In this document: positions 1 to 7,524 of the stretch, one piece after another
How positions within the stretch are numbered: position 1 is the stretch's first letter
Layout of the letters: the number at the start of each line of letters is the position of its first letter
Origin: Candidatus Odyssella sp.
GTDB taxonomy: Bacteria; Pseudomonadota; Alphaproteobacteria; Bin65
Direction of reading: 5' to 3'
Assembly: GCA_016792765.1 (NCBI GenBank)
Contig: JAEULD010000352.1
Span: 1 to 33,325 of the forward strand
Length of the DNA stretch: 33,325 bases
Notes under the pieces: model-generated
Told to the model about the DNA's origin: nothing
The model's database searches: none
What the model saw: only the letters and a program-made list of their open reading frames with translations
Position numbers and translations under genes: made by a program

Positions 1-177
1 GTCCGCGCCTGCGACGCGCGCGGCAAGATCGACGGCCGCACGCTGAAGGCCCAGACGATGATGCTGATCGGAATGATCAATTACACTTACATCTGGTACG
101 ACCCGGCCGGCCCGGTCACGCCCGAGGAATACGCCGCGCTCGTCTCCGGCACCTATCTCGGCGGGTTGAAGGCCTGA
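1..177 (+). CDS. TetR/AcrR-type regulator, C-terminal end (partial)
   Basis: The reading frame is open from the window edge to a TGA at 175-177, giving the last 58 residues of a protein. The segment with 'MINYTYIWYDPAGPVTPEEYA' character, followed by a short final helix (VSGTYLGGLKA), resembles the C-terminal ligand-binding/dimerisation domain of many TetR-family repressors. Those often end with a tryptophan/tyrosine-rich helix, a Pro-Glu-Glu turn and a last amphipathic helix. The DNA-binding domain lies outside the window, so the family call is an inference. Its target cannot be read from here. Confidence 0.55.
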   Translation, partial: VRACDARGKIDGRTLKAQTMMLIGMINYTYIWYDPAGPVTPEEYAALVSGTYLGGLKA

Positions 178-252
178 CCGCGCCGCCTCGCGCGGCCGCC
201 CCGGCGAGATGCGGCGCGAATTCGGGCGCGTCGAGGACGAACGGGCTCGGCA

Positions 253-619
253 TCATCGCGCCTCCTCCATGATCGCGCGCACCATGGCGCCCCTGCGCCG
301 CCACATGTCTTCGATCGTGGCCTTGCGCTCGTGATCGCCGAAAGTTTCGCACATCGCGTCGATCGTCAGCTCGGCGTCGCGGACGTCGGCCGCCGCCGGC
401 GGCCGCGCCTGCAAGCGTGATTTCGAGCGCATGGCCGCTGGGGTCGCGAAAACAGATCGAGCGGATCGTCTCGTGCTCGATCTCCTCGCTCACCGGCACG
501 CCGTGCTTCCGGAGACGATCGCGCCAGGCGGTGAGCTCCGCGGGGCTTCCGGCGGAGAGGCAGAGCTGCGATGTCAATTTTTCGACACGAGAGAACGGGC
601 GCCCGCCCCGGCGCCGGGC
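253..619 (-). pseudogene. Broken glyoxalase/VOC-family remnant
   Basis: On the minus strand, codons from about 619 down to about 395 encode the second half of a VOC (glyoxalase/bleomycin-resistance) fold: a LTSQLCLSAG strand, an AWRDRLRKHGVPV helix, then a SICFRDPSGHALEITLA strand pair typical of the family's C-terminal beta-alpha-beta-beta-beta unit. The first half is missing, because the M24 peptidase gene ends directly upstream at 620. After a GC-rich Ala/Gly run near 385-400 the coding look moves to another frame. That frame encodes a charged, convincing tail (DAMCETFGDHERKATIEDMW) ending with a TGA at 253-255. The remnant therefore looks 5'-truncated and frameshifted. The tail could instead belong to a different lost gene. 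Confidence 0.45.
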
Positions 620-1870
620 CTATCCGATCTCGCGCAGCGCGCGCGGCAGCTTGCTCATCGGCTCGTGGCCCGCCTCGGTCACCAGCATCTGGTCCTCGAT
701 GATCATGCCGCCGACGCCGTCGACGTACCACGGCGTCTCGAACGCGAGCACCATGCCGGCCTCCATCGGGATCGCGCTGTCCGCGGCGATGAACGGCCAT
801 TCCTCGCTGCCGACATTGGCGCCGAGCCCGTGGCCGAAATGGCCGCGCGTGAATTCGGGAAAGCCGGCGCGCGCCAGCCCGCGCTGCGCGGCGTGGAACA
901 CGTCGGAAAGGAGATTGCCGGGCCTGATCGCGGCGCTGCCCTCGGCGAAGGCCTCGGCGAGCGCGCCGAACAGGCGGCGCTGCAGCGGGCTCGATCCGCC
1001 GACCGCGTAGGTGCGGCCGGCATCCGAGGAATAGCCCGCGATCACGCAGCCGACATCGACCTTCACGAGATCGCCGCGGCGCGCGACCGCGTCGCCGCCC
1101 CAGGGATTGGGCCCGACCGAGACGTATTCCCACGCGCCGGTGAGATTGCCGACGCCGCGCGCGGCCGCCTCGGCATCCACGCCCGCGCGCCACGCGGCGG
1201 CGAGCGCGTTGCGCGAAATGCCCGGCGCGATCGCGCGTTCGAGCGCCGCCGTTCCCGCCTCGGACAGCTCGACGGCGGTGCGGAGATGCGCGATTTCGGC
1301 GGCGCTCTTGACCATGCGTGCGAGCGCCAGAACGCGCGTGCCGTCGACCCACTCGGCCTCCGGGATCGCCGCTTTCAGCGCCGCGTGATCGGCGACCGAG
1401 AGCAGGCTGAACTCGAGCCCGATGCGCCCCTTGAGCAGGCCGCGCTCGGCGAGCTGGTCGCGCAGATGCGCGAAGCAGGCGCCGGCGTCGAACGTCTCGG
1501 GGCGCCGGAAGCCGCGCGGCCGCCCGGCGCGGCGGTGGTTCTCGGCCAGCGCCGCCGCGGGATCGTTGACGCCGGGATCGATCCCCGCGAGATCGTCGGT
1601 CTCGACCCAGATCGGGTGCGTGCGCATGTCGGCGATGCCGCTCGCGGCGCGGAAGCGCGGCGCGAGCAGGTCGTAGACGACGGCGGCCTCGGCGAGCGCG
1701 GGATCGGCCGGCACCAGCGCCGCGGCGGCGCCCGCGCGGCGCCACATGAAGGCCGGGCCGCCGGGCACGCCGGTGGCGTAGGCGAAGCCCTCGGGAGTCA
1801 GCAGCACCAGCGCGTCGAGGCCGGCCTCCGCCATCAGCCGCCCGGCGCGCGTGCGGTCGAGATAGCCCAT
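620..1870 (-). CDS. M24-family metallopeptidase (Xaa-Pro aminopeptidase/creatinase-like)
   Basis: The product has 416 residues, the usual length for two-domain M24 enzymes. The N-terminal creatinase-like domain (about 1-170) starts with a helix that leads into 'LDALVLLTPEGFAYATG'. The C-terminal pita-bread domain shows all five metal ligands in order: Asp in KVDVGC, Asp in SSDAGRTY, His in GHFGHGLG, Glu in AFETPWY and Glu in IIEDQML. It should hydrolyse an Xaa-Pro peptide, or a small amide such as creatine or an ectoine-type compound. It lies 4 bases downstream of the TRAP permease gene, so the imported solute may be its substrate or a precursor of it. The substrate cannot be read from the sequence. 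Confidence 0.85.
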   Translation of the reverse strand: MGYLDRTRAGRLMAEAGLDALVLLTPEGFAYATGVPGGPAFMWRRAGAAAALVPADPALAEAAVVYDLLAPRFRAASGIADMRTHPIWVETDDLAGIDPGVNDPAAALAENHRRAGRPRGFRRPETFDAGACFAHLRDQLAERGLLKGRIGLEFSLLSVADHAALKAAIPEAEWVDGTRVLALARMVKSAAEIAHLRTAVELSEAGTAALERAIAPGISRNALAAAWRAGVDAEAAARGVGNLTGAWEYVSVGPNPWGGDAVARRGDLVKVDVGCVIAGYSSDAGRTYAVGGSSPLQRRLFGALAEAFAEGSAAIRPGNLLSDVFHAAQRGLARAGFPEFTRGHFGHGLGANVGSEEWPFIAADSAIPMEAGMVLAFETPWYVDGVGGMIIEDQMLVTEAGHEPMSKLPRALREIG

Positions 1871-1874
1871 GGCG

Positions 1875-3173
1875 CTAGCGCTTCCCCATGACGAGATCGG
1901 GCAGGCCCGTCGCGAGCCCGGGCACCGCGACCATGATCGCGACCAGGGCCATCAGCGCGAACCAGTAGGGCAACGCCGCCCGCGCCGCGTCGCCGAGCGA
2001 GATGCTGTTGCCGGAGATGCCGACCAGGACGAACAGATTCATTCCGACCGGCGGCGTGAGCATGCCCACCTCGATCATGATCGTGACGACGACGCCGAGC
2101 CAGACGGGATCGTAGCCGAGCCCGGTCAGCAGCGGGAACACGACCGGCAGGGTCATGATCATCATCGAGAGGCCGTCGAACAGGCAGCCGAGGCCGAGAT
2201 AGATCAGCACCACGAGCGCCAGCATCGCCAGCGGCGGGATGCCGAGATCGGAGACCGTGCGCAGGAGCTGCTGCGGCAGGCCCAGCACGCTGATCGACTG
2301 CGCGAGGATGATGGCGCCCATGAACACGACGGCGATGACGGCGAAGGTCTTGACCGTGGACATCAGCGCCTCGCCGAGCTTCGCGAGCGTGAGGCTTCCG
2401 AAGACGGCGCCGACGAGCACCGCCGCCGCGACGCCGGCGCCGGCCGCCTCCGTGGGCGTGGCGATGCCGGCGAACAGCGTGCCGAGCACGGCGGCGATCA
2501 GGAGCAGCAGCGGCCAGATGCGGAGCATGCCGACGAGCGCGCGGCCGAGGCGCATCGCCGGCGCCTCCTCCGGCGCCAGCGCGGGATTGCGCCCGGCCGA
2601 CCACCAGATCCACGCCATGAACAGCATCGCCGCCGCGAGGCCCGGCACCACCCCGGCGAGGAACAGCCGGCCGACCGAAGTTTCGGTGATCGCGCCGTAG
2701 ATCAGCAGGCTCAGGCTGGGCGGGATCAGCAGGCCGAGCGTGCCGCCGCCGGCCAGGCTGCCGACCACGGCCGCGCGGTCGTAGCCGCGCTTCGTGAGCT
2801 CGGGATAGGCGACGGAGCCGGCGAGCGCCGCGACCGAGATCGAGGAGCCGCTGACCGCGCCGAACACGGTGCACACCGCGATGTTGGTGTGGAGGAGCCC
2901 GCCGCGCATGCGCGCGAAGACCGGCGCCATCGCCTTGTAGACGTCGCCCGCGAGGCCGCTGACCACGAGAATGTCGCCGAGCAGGATGAACAGCGGAATC
3001 GCGGTGAGCGTGAAGTCGTTGAAGACGTTCCACACCGCCTGCACGCCGAGCTGCGTGCCGCCATCGGCGAAGAAATGAAGGATCGCGAAGCCGGTGAGGC
3101 CGAGCGCCGCGCCGAGCACGGCGCCGCTCGCGACCGTGACCCCAAGCAGGCCGGCGAGAACGGTCCAGACCAT
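1875..3173 (-). CDS. dctM: TRAP transporter large permease (DctM-like)
   Basis: This 432-residue, strongly hydrophobic protein has about 12 membrane helices. It carries the family's typical segments: FADGGTQLGVQAVWNVFNDF near the start, then 'LFILLGDILVVSGLAGDVYKAM', 'GAVSGSSISVAALAGSVAYPEL' and 'LAGGGTLGLLIPPSLSLLIYG'. The GGTLGxLIPPS motif is diagnostic of DctM. It forms the ion-coupled translocation unit of a tripartite ATP-independent periplasmic transporter in the inner membrane. The gene follows dctQ with a 4-base gap and precedes the M24 peptidase gene. Order dctP-dctQ-dctM-peptidase suggests one transcript read on the minus strand. Confidence 0.93.
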   Translation of the reverse strand: MVWTVLAGLLGVTVASGAVLGAALGLTGFAILHFFADGGTQLGVQAVWNVFNDFTLTAIPLFILLGDILVVSGLAGDVYKAMAPVFARMRGGLLHTNIAVCTVFGAVSGSSISVAALAGSVAYPELTKRGYDRAAVVGSLAGGGTLGLLIPPSLSLLIYGAITETSVGRLFLAGVVPGLAAAMLFMAWIWWSAGRNPALAPEEAPAMRLGRALVGMLRIWPLLLLIAAVLGTLFAGIATPTEAAGAGVAAAVLVGAVFGSLTLAKLGEALMSTVKTFAVIAVVFMGAIILAQSISVLGLPQQLLRTVSDLGIPPLAMLALVVLIYLGLGCLFDGLSMMIMTLPVVFPLLTGLGYDPVWLGVVVTIMIEVGMLTPPVGMNLFVLVGISGNSISLGDAARAALPYWFALMALVAIMVAVPGLATGLPDLVMGKR

Positions 3174-3177
3174 CGGC

Positions 3178-3687
3178 TCAGCCCGGCGGCGGCGGCGGGC
3201 GCAGCGCGCGCCAGACCGCGAACAGCGCGAGCAGCGCCGTGGCCGCGACCATCGCGATCATCCACGGCGCCAGGACGAGGCGCGCCTGCTCGGTCTTGAG
3301 ATTCCGCGCCATCGTGAAATCGGCGAGCGTCCACGCCTCGAGCAGGAACACGGTTCCGAACGCGGCGAGGACGAGCTGGCCGAACACGAAGAGCGCGCGC
3401 CGCGCCGGCGGCGAAAGCCGGTCGGGGAGCAGCGTGACGCGGATGTTGAGATCGGCCGCGACCGTGAGCGGCATCGCGAGGAACGCGGCCATCGCCAGCA
3501 GCAGCCCGGCCAGTTCCTCGCTGAAGCGGAACGGCGCGCCGAGCGCGTAGCGCATCACGACCGAGGCGACGACGAGCGCCGCCAGCGCCGCCACGGCCGC
3601 CGCGGCGAGCGCCGCCAGCGCCCGCGCCAGCAAGAGAACGGCCGCGTCGAGGCGCGGCCGCTCCGGCGCCGGTCCGGCTTGCGCCAT
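3178..3687 (-). CDS. dctQ: TRAP transporter small permease (DctQ-like)
   Basis: This 169-residue protein has four predicted membrane helices, as in DctQ. The stretch 'VMRYALGAPFRFSEELAGLLL' after the first helix matches the family's R-Y-x-F/L-G-x-P-x-x-x-x-E-E-L signature. It connects to the large subunit and helps dock the binding protein. It starts with ATG directly after the dctP stop (one-base gap) and ends 4 bases before dctM, consistent with translational coupling. Confidence 0.9.
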   Translation of the reverse strand: MAQAGPAPERPRLDAAVLLLARALAALAAAAVAALAALVVASVVMRYALGAPFRFSEELAGLLLAMAAFLAMPLTVAADLNIRVTLLPDRLSPPARRALFVFGQLVLAAFGTVFLLEAWTLADFTMARNLKTEQARLVLAPWMIAMVAATALLALFAVWRALRPPPPPG

Positions 3688-3688
3688 T

Positions 3689-4708
3689 CTAGTCGCTGCG
3701 GCCCAGCGCCTTCAGGATGCGCTCGCGGTTGGCGACGGCGGCGGCACCCGCCTCGCCGGCGATCGTCTTCCAGGTGGCGAGCGCGGCCTTGCGGATCGCC
3801 TCCTGGTCGGCGGCGGCAAGATCGGGATGCCAGGTGACGCCGGCCGCGCGCAGCTTTTCGCGCGCGTCCTTCTCGGCCGCCGCGTCCTTGCCGAAGTCGG
3901 ACGACGCTTCCTTGAGCCGGGCGGTGGCCGCCGCGAGCGCCGCCTTCATGTCGGCGGGCAGCGCCGCGTGCTTGGCCTGATTGACCATGATCACGTAGGG
4001 CACCGGCGGGAACGGGAAGCCGGTGTAGGTGGCATGCTTCGCCACCTCGTGCAGCGAGACCGATTGCGCGAAGCGCGCGGCGTAGAGCGCGCAATCGACG
4101 ACGCCGGTCTGCAGCGCCGAGTAGAGCTCGTTCTGCGGCACGATCTGCGCCGCCACGCCGAGCGCCTTGAAGGTTTCCACCTGCTCGCGCGTGCCGACGC
4201 GGAGCTTGACGCGCTTCAGCTCGTCGAGCGAGCGCACCGGCTGGCGGCAGAACAGCGTCGCGTCGATGATCGGCAGGCCCATGAAGCCGGCGACGCCGAT
4301 CTTGGCCTTGTTGTAGCCCTCGGCGAGGATCTGCTCGAGCGCCGGCAGCGCTTTGAGGTGCTCGGCGGCGGTGGAAACCGAGCCGTAGACGTAGAGATTG
4401 GCGAGCTCGGGCGCATCGCGGCCGAGGAAGGGCGGCCAGTTGAACGCGATCTCGGGCGTGCCGATCGTCATCCAGCGCAGCGCGTCGGCGTCGCGCAGGT
4501 TCATCGCCCCGCCTTCGAGCACCGTGATCTTGAAGCGCCCGGACGTTGCCGTTTCGAGATCCTTGGCGAAATTCCGGACGTGCGCCGATTCGGGGCGCGT
4601 CGGCGCGTAGTTGTTGTTGAACTTCCACTCGATGGTCTGGGCCGAGGCCGCGACGGCGCACAGCAACGCGAAAGCGCCCGCGACGGCGGCGGGCAAGCGA
4701 AGCGGCAT
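3689..4708 (-). CDS. dctP: TRAP transporter periplasmic solute-binding protein (DctP-like)
   Basis: The product has 339 residues and starts with a Sec signal peptide (hydrophobic core AGAFALLCAVAASAQ, cleavage probably after ASA). Mature sequence follows the DctP pattern, with 'IEWKFNNNYAPTRPESAH' at the start, KDLETATSGRFKITVLEGG, and 'LKRVKLRVGTREQVETFKALG'. That last segment carries the conserved Arg that binds a substrate carboxylate. The ligand is therefore likely an organic acid, though which one is unknown. A GGAGGGAAC ribosome site precedes the ATG. It is the first gene of the dctPQM-M24 run. Confidence 0.9.
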   Translation of the reverse strand: MPLRLPAAVAGAFALLCAVAASAQTIEWKFNNNYAPTRPESAHVRNFAKDLETATSGRFKITVLEGGAMNLRDADALRWMTIGTPEIAFNWPPFLGRDAPELANLYVYGSVSTAAEHLKALPALEQILAEGYNKAKIGVAGFMGLPIIDATLFCRQPVRSLDELKRVKLRVGTREQVETFKALGVAAQIVPQNELYSALQTGVVDCALYAARFAQSVSLHEVAKHATYTGFPFPPVPYVIMVNQAKHAALPADMKAALAAATARLKEASSDFGKDAAAEKDAREKLRAAGVTWHPDLAAADQEAIRKAALATWKTIAGEAGAAAVANRERILKALGRSD

Positions 4709-4838
4709 GGTGTTCCCTCCTCGATGGGCTGCACGGCGATGCTAGCGGCTGCCGCCGGCGGCGCCAAGCGCCGGCGAACGGGCTTGCCCTGCCGCGATCC
4801 GCGCGACAGGGTGCCGCCGCGCAGCAGGGGAGCATCCG

Positions 4839-5276
4839 ATGATCGATCCGTTTTGCCACACCAGCAGCATCGCCGTGGCCGTGCCGGCCGATGCCGCGTT
4901 CAGGATCATGGCCGACGGAATCGAGCAGGGCCGCTGGGCGTGGGGAAGCTGGCAGCGCCGCGAGGCCGAGCCCGGCCTGTTCGTCGGCACGTCGATCTTC
5001 GACGGCAAGGAGACCTGGGTGCGCCTGCATGCCGACCCCAGGCGCCTCACGGTCGACTACGACGTGGGGCGCACGCGCGACAAGATGCAGTTCCGCAATG
5101 CGGCACGCGTGCTGCCCGGCGCGCTGCTGGGCCGCGATCCGGGGTCCTGCGTCGTCACGCTGATGAGCTGGCGGCTCGCCTCGCAATCCGAGGATGCGTG
5201 GCAGCAGACCTGCACCGTGCACGAAGCGGAAATGTATCTGATCCGCGGGCTCCTGGAGCGCGAGCGGCGCGGGTAA
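4839..5276 (+). CDS. Uncharacterised SRPBCC/START-like protein
   Basis: The product has 145 residues and no signal peptide or membrane segment. Its opening 'IAVAVPADAAFRIMADGIEQGRWAWGSW' resembles the first strand and helices of the SRPBCC (polyketide cyclase/START) fold, and later strands (FVGTSIFDGKETWVRL, RLTVDYDVG, CVVTLMSWRL) fit a beta sheet wrapped around a C-terminal helix. The fold call is from pattern, not from a conserved active site. A GGGGAGC ribosome site precedes the ATG. It is transcribed divergently from dctP with a 130-base gap, and its role is unknown. Confidence 0.6.
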   Translation: MIDPFCHTSSIAVAVPADAAFRIMADGIEQGRWAWGSWQRREAEPGLFVGTSIFDGKETWVRLHADPRRLTVDYDVGRTRDKMQFRNAARVLPGALLGRDPGSCVVTLMSWRLASQSEDAWQQTCTVHEAEMYLIRGLLERERRG

Positions 5277-5291
5277 CGTCGCGCCCGCTTC

Positions 5292-5336
5292 CATCCTTCG
5301 AGGCCGCCGCAAGAGCGGCGGCACCTCAGGATGAGG
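5292..5336. repeat. Intergenic palindromic repeat, copy 1
   Basis: The unit begins with CATCCTTCGAGG and ends with CCTCAGGATGAGG, with a small internal hairpin (GCCGCC...GGCGGC) between. This kind of unit is common between genes in many Rhizobiales and related alphaproteobacteria. It lies between two genes and pairs with copy 2 in opposite orientation. Confidence 0.75.
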
Positions 5337-5359
5337 CGCACTTGTTGCGGCAAAATCAG

Positions 5360-5405
5360 CCTCATCCTGAGGTGCGCGCCTTTTTTGGGCGCGCCTCGAA
5401 GGATG
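5360..5405. repeat. Intergenic palindromic repeat, copy 2 (inverted)
   Basis: This is the inverted partner of copy 1: it begins with CCTCATCCTGAGG and ends with CCTCGAAGGATG, so 5292-5336 and 5360-5405 can fold into one long stem. Its own centre holds GCGCGCC, six T residues and GGGCGCGC, a second hairpin. Sited downstream of both convergent flanking genes, it could act as a bidirectional terminator or mRNA stabiliser; that role is inferred. Confidence 0.75.
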
Positions 5406-5452
5406 ACCGCACGTACAGCGCGGGCGCGTTGTCTCCTAACGCCGTCCGCCTA

Positions 5453-6679
5453 CTATCCCGCGTACTTCCAGTTCTTCATCATTCCGTTCGACGGCAATTT
5501 GGGATCGAGCAGCTTCTTCGCCTGCTCGATGCCGCTGACCGGCAGGAGCTTCGGGTCGAGCAGGCCGATCTGAACCAGCACGCTCGCCTGATCCCAGTAG
5601 ATGTGCTCGTTGTAGAGCTTGTCGCCGCGGAAGTTGATGATCGCGATCAGCGGCACTTCCACGTATTTGCCGGTGGGCTTCACGCCGGGCAGCATCCAGT
5701 CGATCTCGCGGTCGTGCGTGAAGCAGAACAGGATCTCGTCGACGACGCGGTCGCCGCCGATCGTGCGCGAGATCGGGATCAGCTTCGTGTCGGCCGGGTT
5801 CGAGTTGACGAAGTGGTTCTGATAGAAGTGGCTGAGCTGCCTGTAGCCGACGCCGCCGGTCATCGTCGGGATGTGGTTGACGTAGGGCTCGGCGATCATC
5901 GTCGCCATCGTCTTCGGCACGTTGCGCTCCGCGAATTCGTATTCGCAGTGCTTGTCCCAGAGCCCGCTCAGATCGTAGTGCGGGCCCATGACGCGCCGGA
6001 ACATCGCCATCGAGCGCGAATGCGCCATCATCGCCGCCGGCTTGTTGTAGGAGGCGCGGCCCGGATTGTTGAACGCGTGATCGACGCCGGGATAGACGTA
6101 GATCTCCACCTCGTCGCGGCCGGCGAACGCGGCCTTGATCTGCTCCACCGCCGCCGCGGGCACGAACTTGTCTTCGCCGGCGAAGTGCAGGACCATCGGC
6201 ACCTTGATGGACCTGGCCAGGCCGAGATCGGCCTCGATGCCGACGCCGTAATACGACACCGCGCAATCGACCCCGGCGCGCGCGGCGGCGAGATAGGCGA
6301 GCTTGCCGCCGAGGCAGAAGCCGATCGCGCCGACCTTGCCCTTGCACTCGGGCAGCGCGCGCAGCGCCTTCGCCGAGGCCGCGATGTCGTCGATGCTCTT
6401 CGCAGCGTCGAATTTCTGATAGTAGCCGAACGCCTCGGGCAGATCGGCGTCGGTACCGGCGAGCTCGACGCCCGGCTTCAGGCGCCAGAACAGATCGGGC
6501 GCGATGACGACATAGCCCTCCTCGGCATAGAGATCGGCGAGGTCGCGGATGTGCTTGTTGACCCCGAATATCTCCTGGCACAGCACGAGCCCCGGCCCGC
6601 TGCCCTTGGCCGGCTTGGCGACATAGGCCTTGAACGAGCCGCCATCGCCCGCGGCCACCGTGATGAAGCTACCCGACAA
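5453..6679 (-). CDS. Dienelactone hydrolase fused to a SnoaL-like domain
   Basis: The product has 408 residues in two parts. Residues about 1-245 are a dienelactone hydrolase-type alpha/beta hydrolase with the nucleophile-elbow Cys in GFCLGG, the acid in HFAGEDKFV and the His in GVDHAFNNP. Residues about 265-400 resemble a SnoaL/NTF2-like domain, with LSHFYQNHFV, DEILFCFTHDREIDWMLPG and a closing strand. The start is TTG at 6677-6679, preceded by a strong GGAGGAGGGAGCC ribosome site, and no better ATG lies nearby. DLH enzymes hydrolyse lactones or esters, often in aromatic catabolism. Which substrate applies here is unknown. It is separated from the liv1 operon by 143 bases. Confidence 0.85.
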   Translation of the reverse strand: MSGSFITVAAGDGGSFKAYVAKPAKGSGPGLVLCQEIFGVNKHIRDLADLYAEEGYVVIAPDLFWRLKPGVELAGTDADLPEAFGYYQKFDAAKSIDDIAASAKALRALPECKGKVGAIGFCLGGKLAYLAAARAGVDCAVSYYGVGIEADLGLARSIKVPMVLHFAGEDKFVPAAAVEQIKAAFAGRDEVEIYVYPGVDHAFNNPGRASYNKPAAMMAHSRSMAMFRRVMGPHYDLSGLWDKHCEYEFAERNVPKTMATMIAEPYVNHIPTMTGGVGYRQLSHFYQNHFVNSNPADTKLIPISRTIGGDRVVDEILFCFTHDREIDWMLPGVKPTGKYVEVPLIAIINFRGDKLYNEHIYWDQASVLVQIGLLDPKLLPVSGIEQAKKLLDPKLPSNGMMKNWKYAG

Positions 6680-6822
6680 GGCTCCCTCCTCCTCTATGAG
6701 CGAATGACCCGCTCCGGTCTTAGCAGAAACCGCGGCAAGATGGATTCGCTTCTCCGCCGGACGGCCATGGCCGCCGCGACGGGGCCCGGCGGCGGCGGGA
6801 AGGCGGCGGCCCGGACCGGCGC

Positions 6823-7524
6823 TCAGGCGGCGAGGTAGGCGCGGCGCAGCTCGTCCTTATACTGCAGCGCGTTGGCGGGGCCGTCATGGACGATGCGGCC
6901 GGTTTCCATGACGCAGCCGCGATCGGCGACGGCGAGCGCCGCATGCGCGTTCTGCTCGACGAGCAGGATGGTGGTGCCGTCGCGCCGCAGGGCGGCGATC
7001 GCGGCGAAGATCTCCGCCGCGATCACCGGCGCGAGGCCCATGCTCGGCTCGTCGAGCAGCAGCAGCCGCGGCTCGGCCATCAGCGCGCGGCCGATCGCCA
7101 GCATCTGCTGCTGACCGCCCGACAGCGTGCCGGCCGGGGAATCGCGCCGCTCGCGCAGCACCGGGAACATCGCGTAGACGCGCTCGATGCCGCGCGCGGC
7201 CGCGGCGCGCGAGAGCGTGTAGGCGCCGAGGCGCAGATTGTCCTCCACCGAGAGCACGGTGAAGACCTGGCGGCCCTCGGGCACCTGGGCGATGCCGAGG
7301 CGCACGCGGCGGTGCGCGGGCACGGTCGTGATGTCCTCGCCCCGGAAGATCACGGCGCCGCCGCTGGCGCGGTGCGTGCCGGAGATCGCGTTGATCAGCG
7401 TCGTCTTGCCCGCCCCGTTGGCGCCGACGAGCGCCACGGTCTCGCGTTCCTGGAGCGCGAGGCCGACGCCGTGCAGCGCCTGCACGCGGCCGTAATGGCT
7501 GGTGAGGGCGCGGATCTCAAGCAC
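6823..7524 (-). CDS. livF: Branched-chain-type ABC transporter ATPase, LivF-like (system 1)
   Basis: The product has 233 residues, the length of LivF. It shows Walker A (GANGAGKTT, about residue 34-42), the LivF-type 'VPEGRQVFTVLSVEDNLRLGA' segment, the ABC signature LSGGQQQ, Walker B (RLLLLDEPSMGLAP) and the switch His in LLVEQNAHAAL. It is a cytoplasmic ATP-hydrolysing subunit. The GTG start at 7522-7524 overlaps the end of livG by 8 bases. It is last of five genes. Confidence 0.93.
   Translation of the reverse strand: MLEIRALTSHYGRVQALHGVGLALQERETVALVGANGAGKTTLINAISGTHRASGGAVIFRGEDITTVPAHRRVRLGIAQVPEGRQVFTVLSVEDNLRLGAYTLSRAAAARGIERVYAMFPVLRERRDSPAGTLSGGQQQMLAIGRALMAEPRLLLLDEPSMGLAPVIAAEIFAAIAALRRDGTTILLVEQNAHAALAVADRGCVMETGRIVHDGPANALQYKDELRRAYLAA

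Noticed and set aside
3827-6838. A 1003-codon open frame on the plus strand, rich in Arg, His, Ala and Glu
   Set aside because: It runs antisense to dctP and the dienelactone hydrolase and across the repeat pair. Its composition is that of a GC-rich shadow frame, with no domain pattern.
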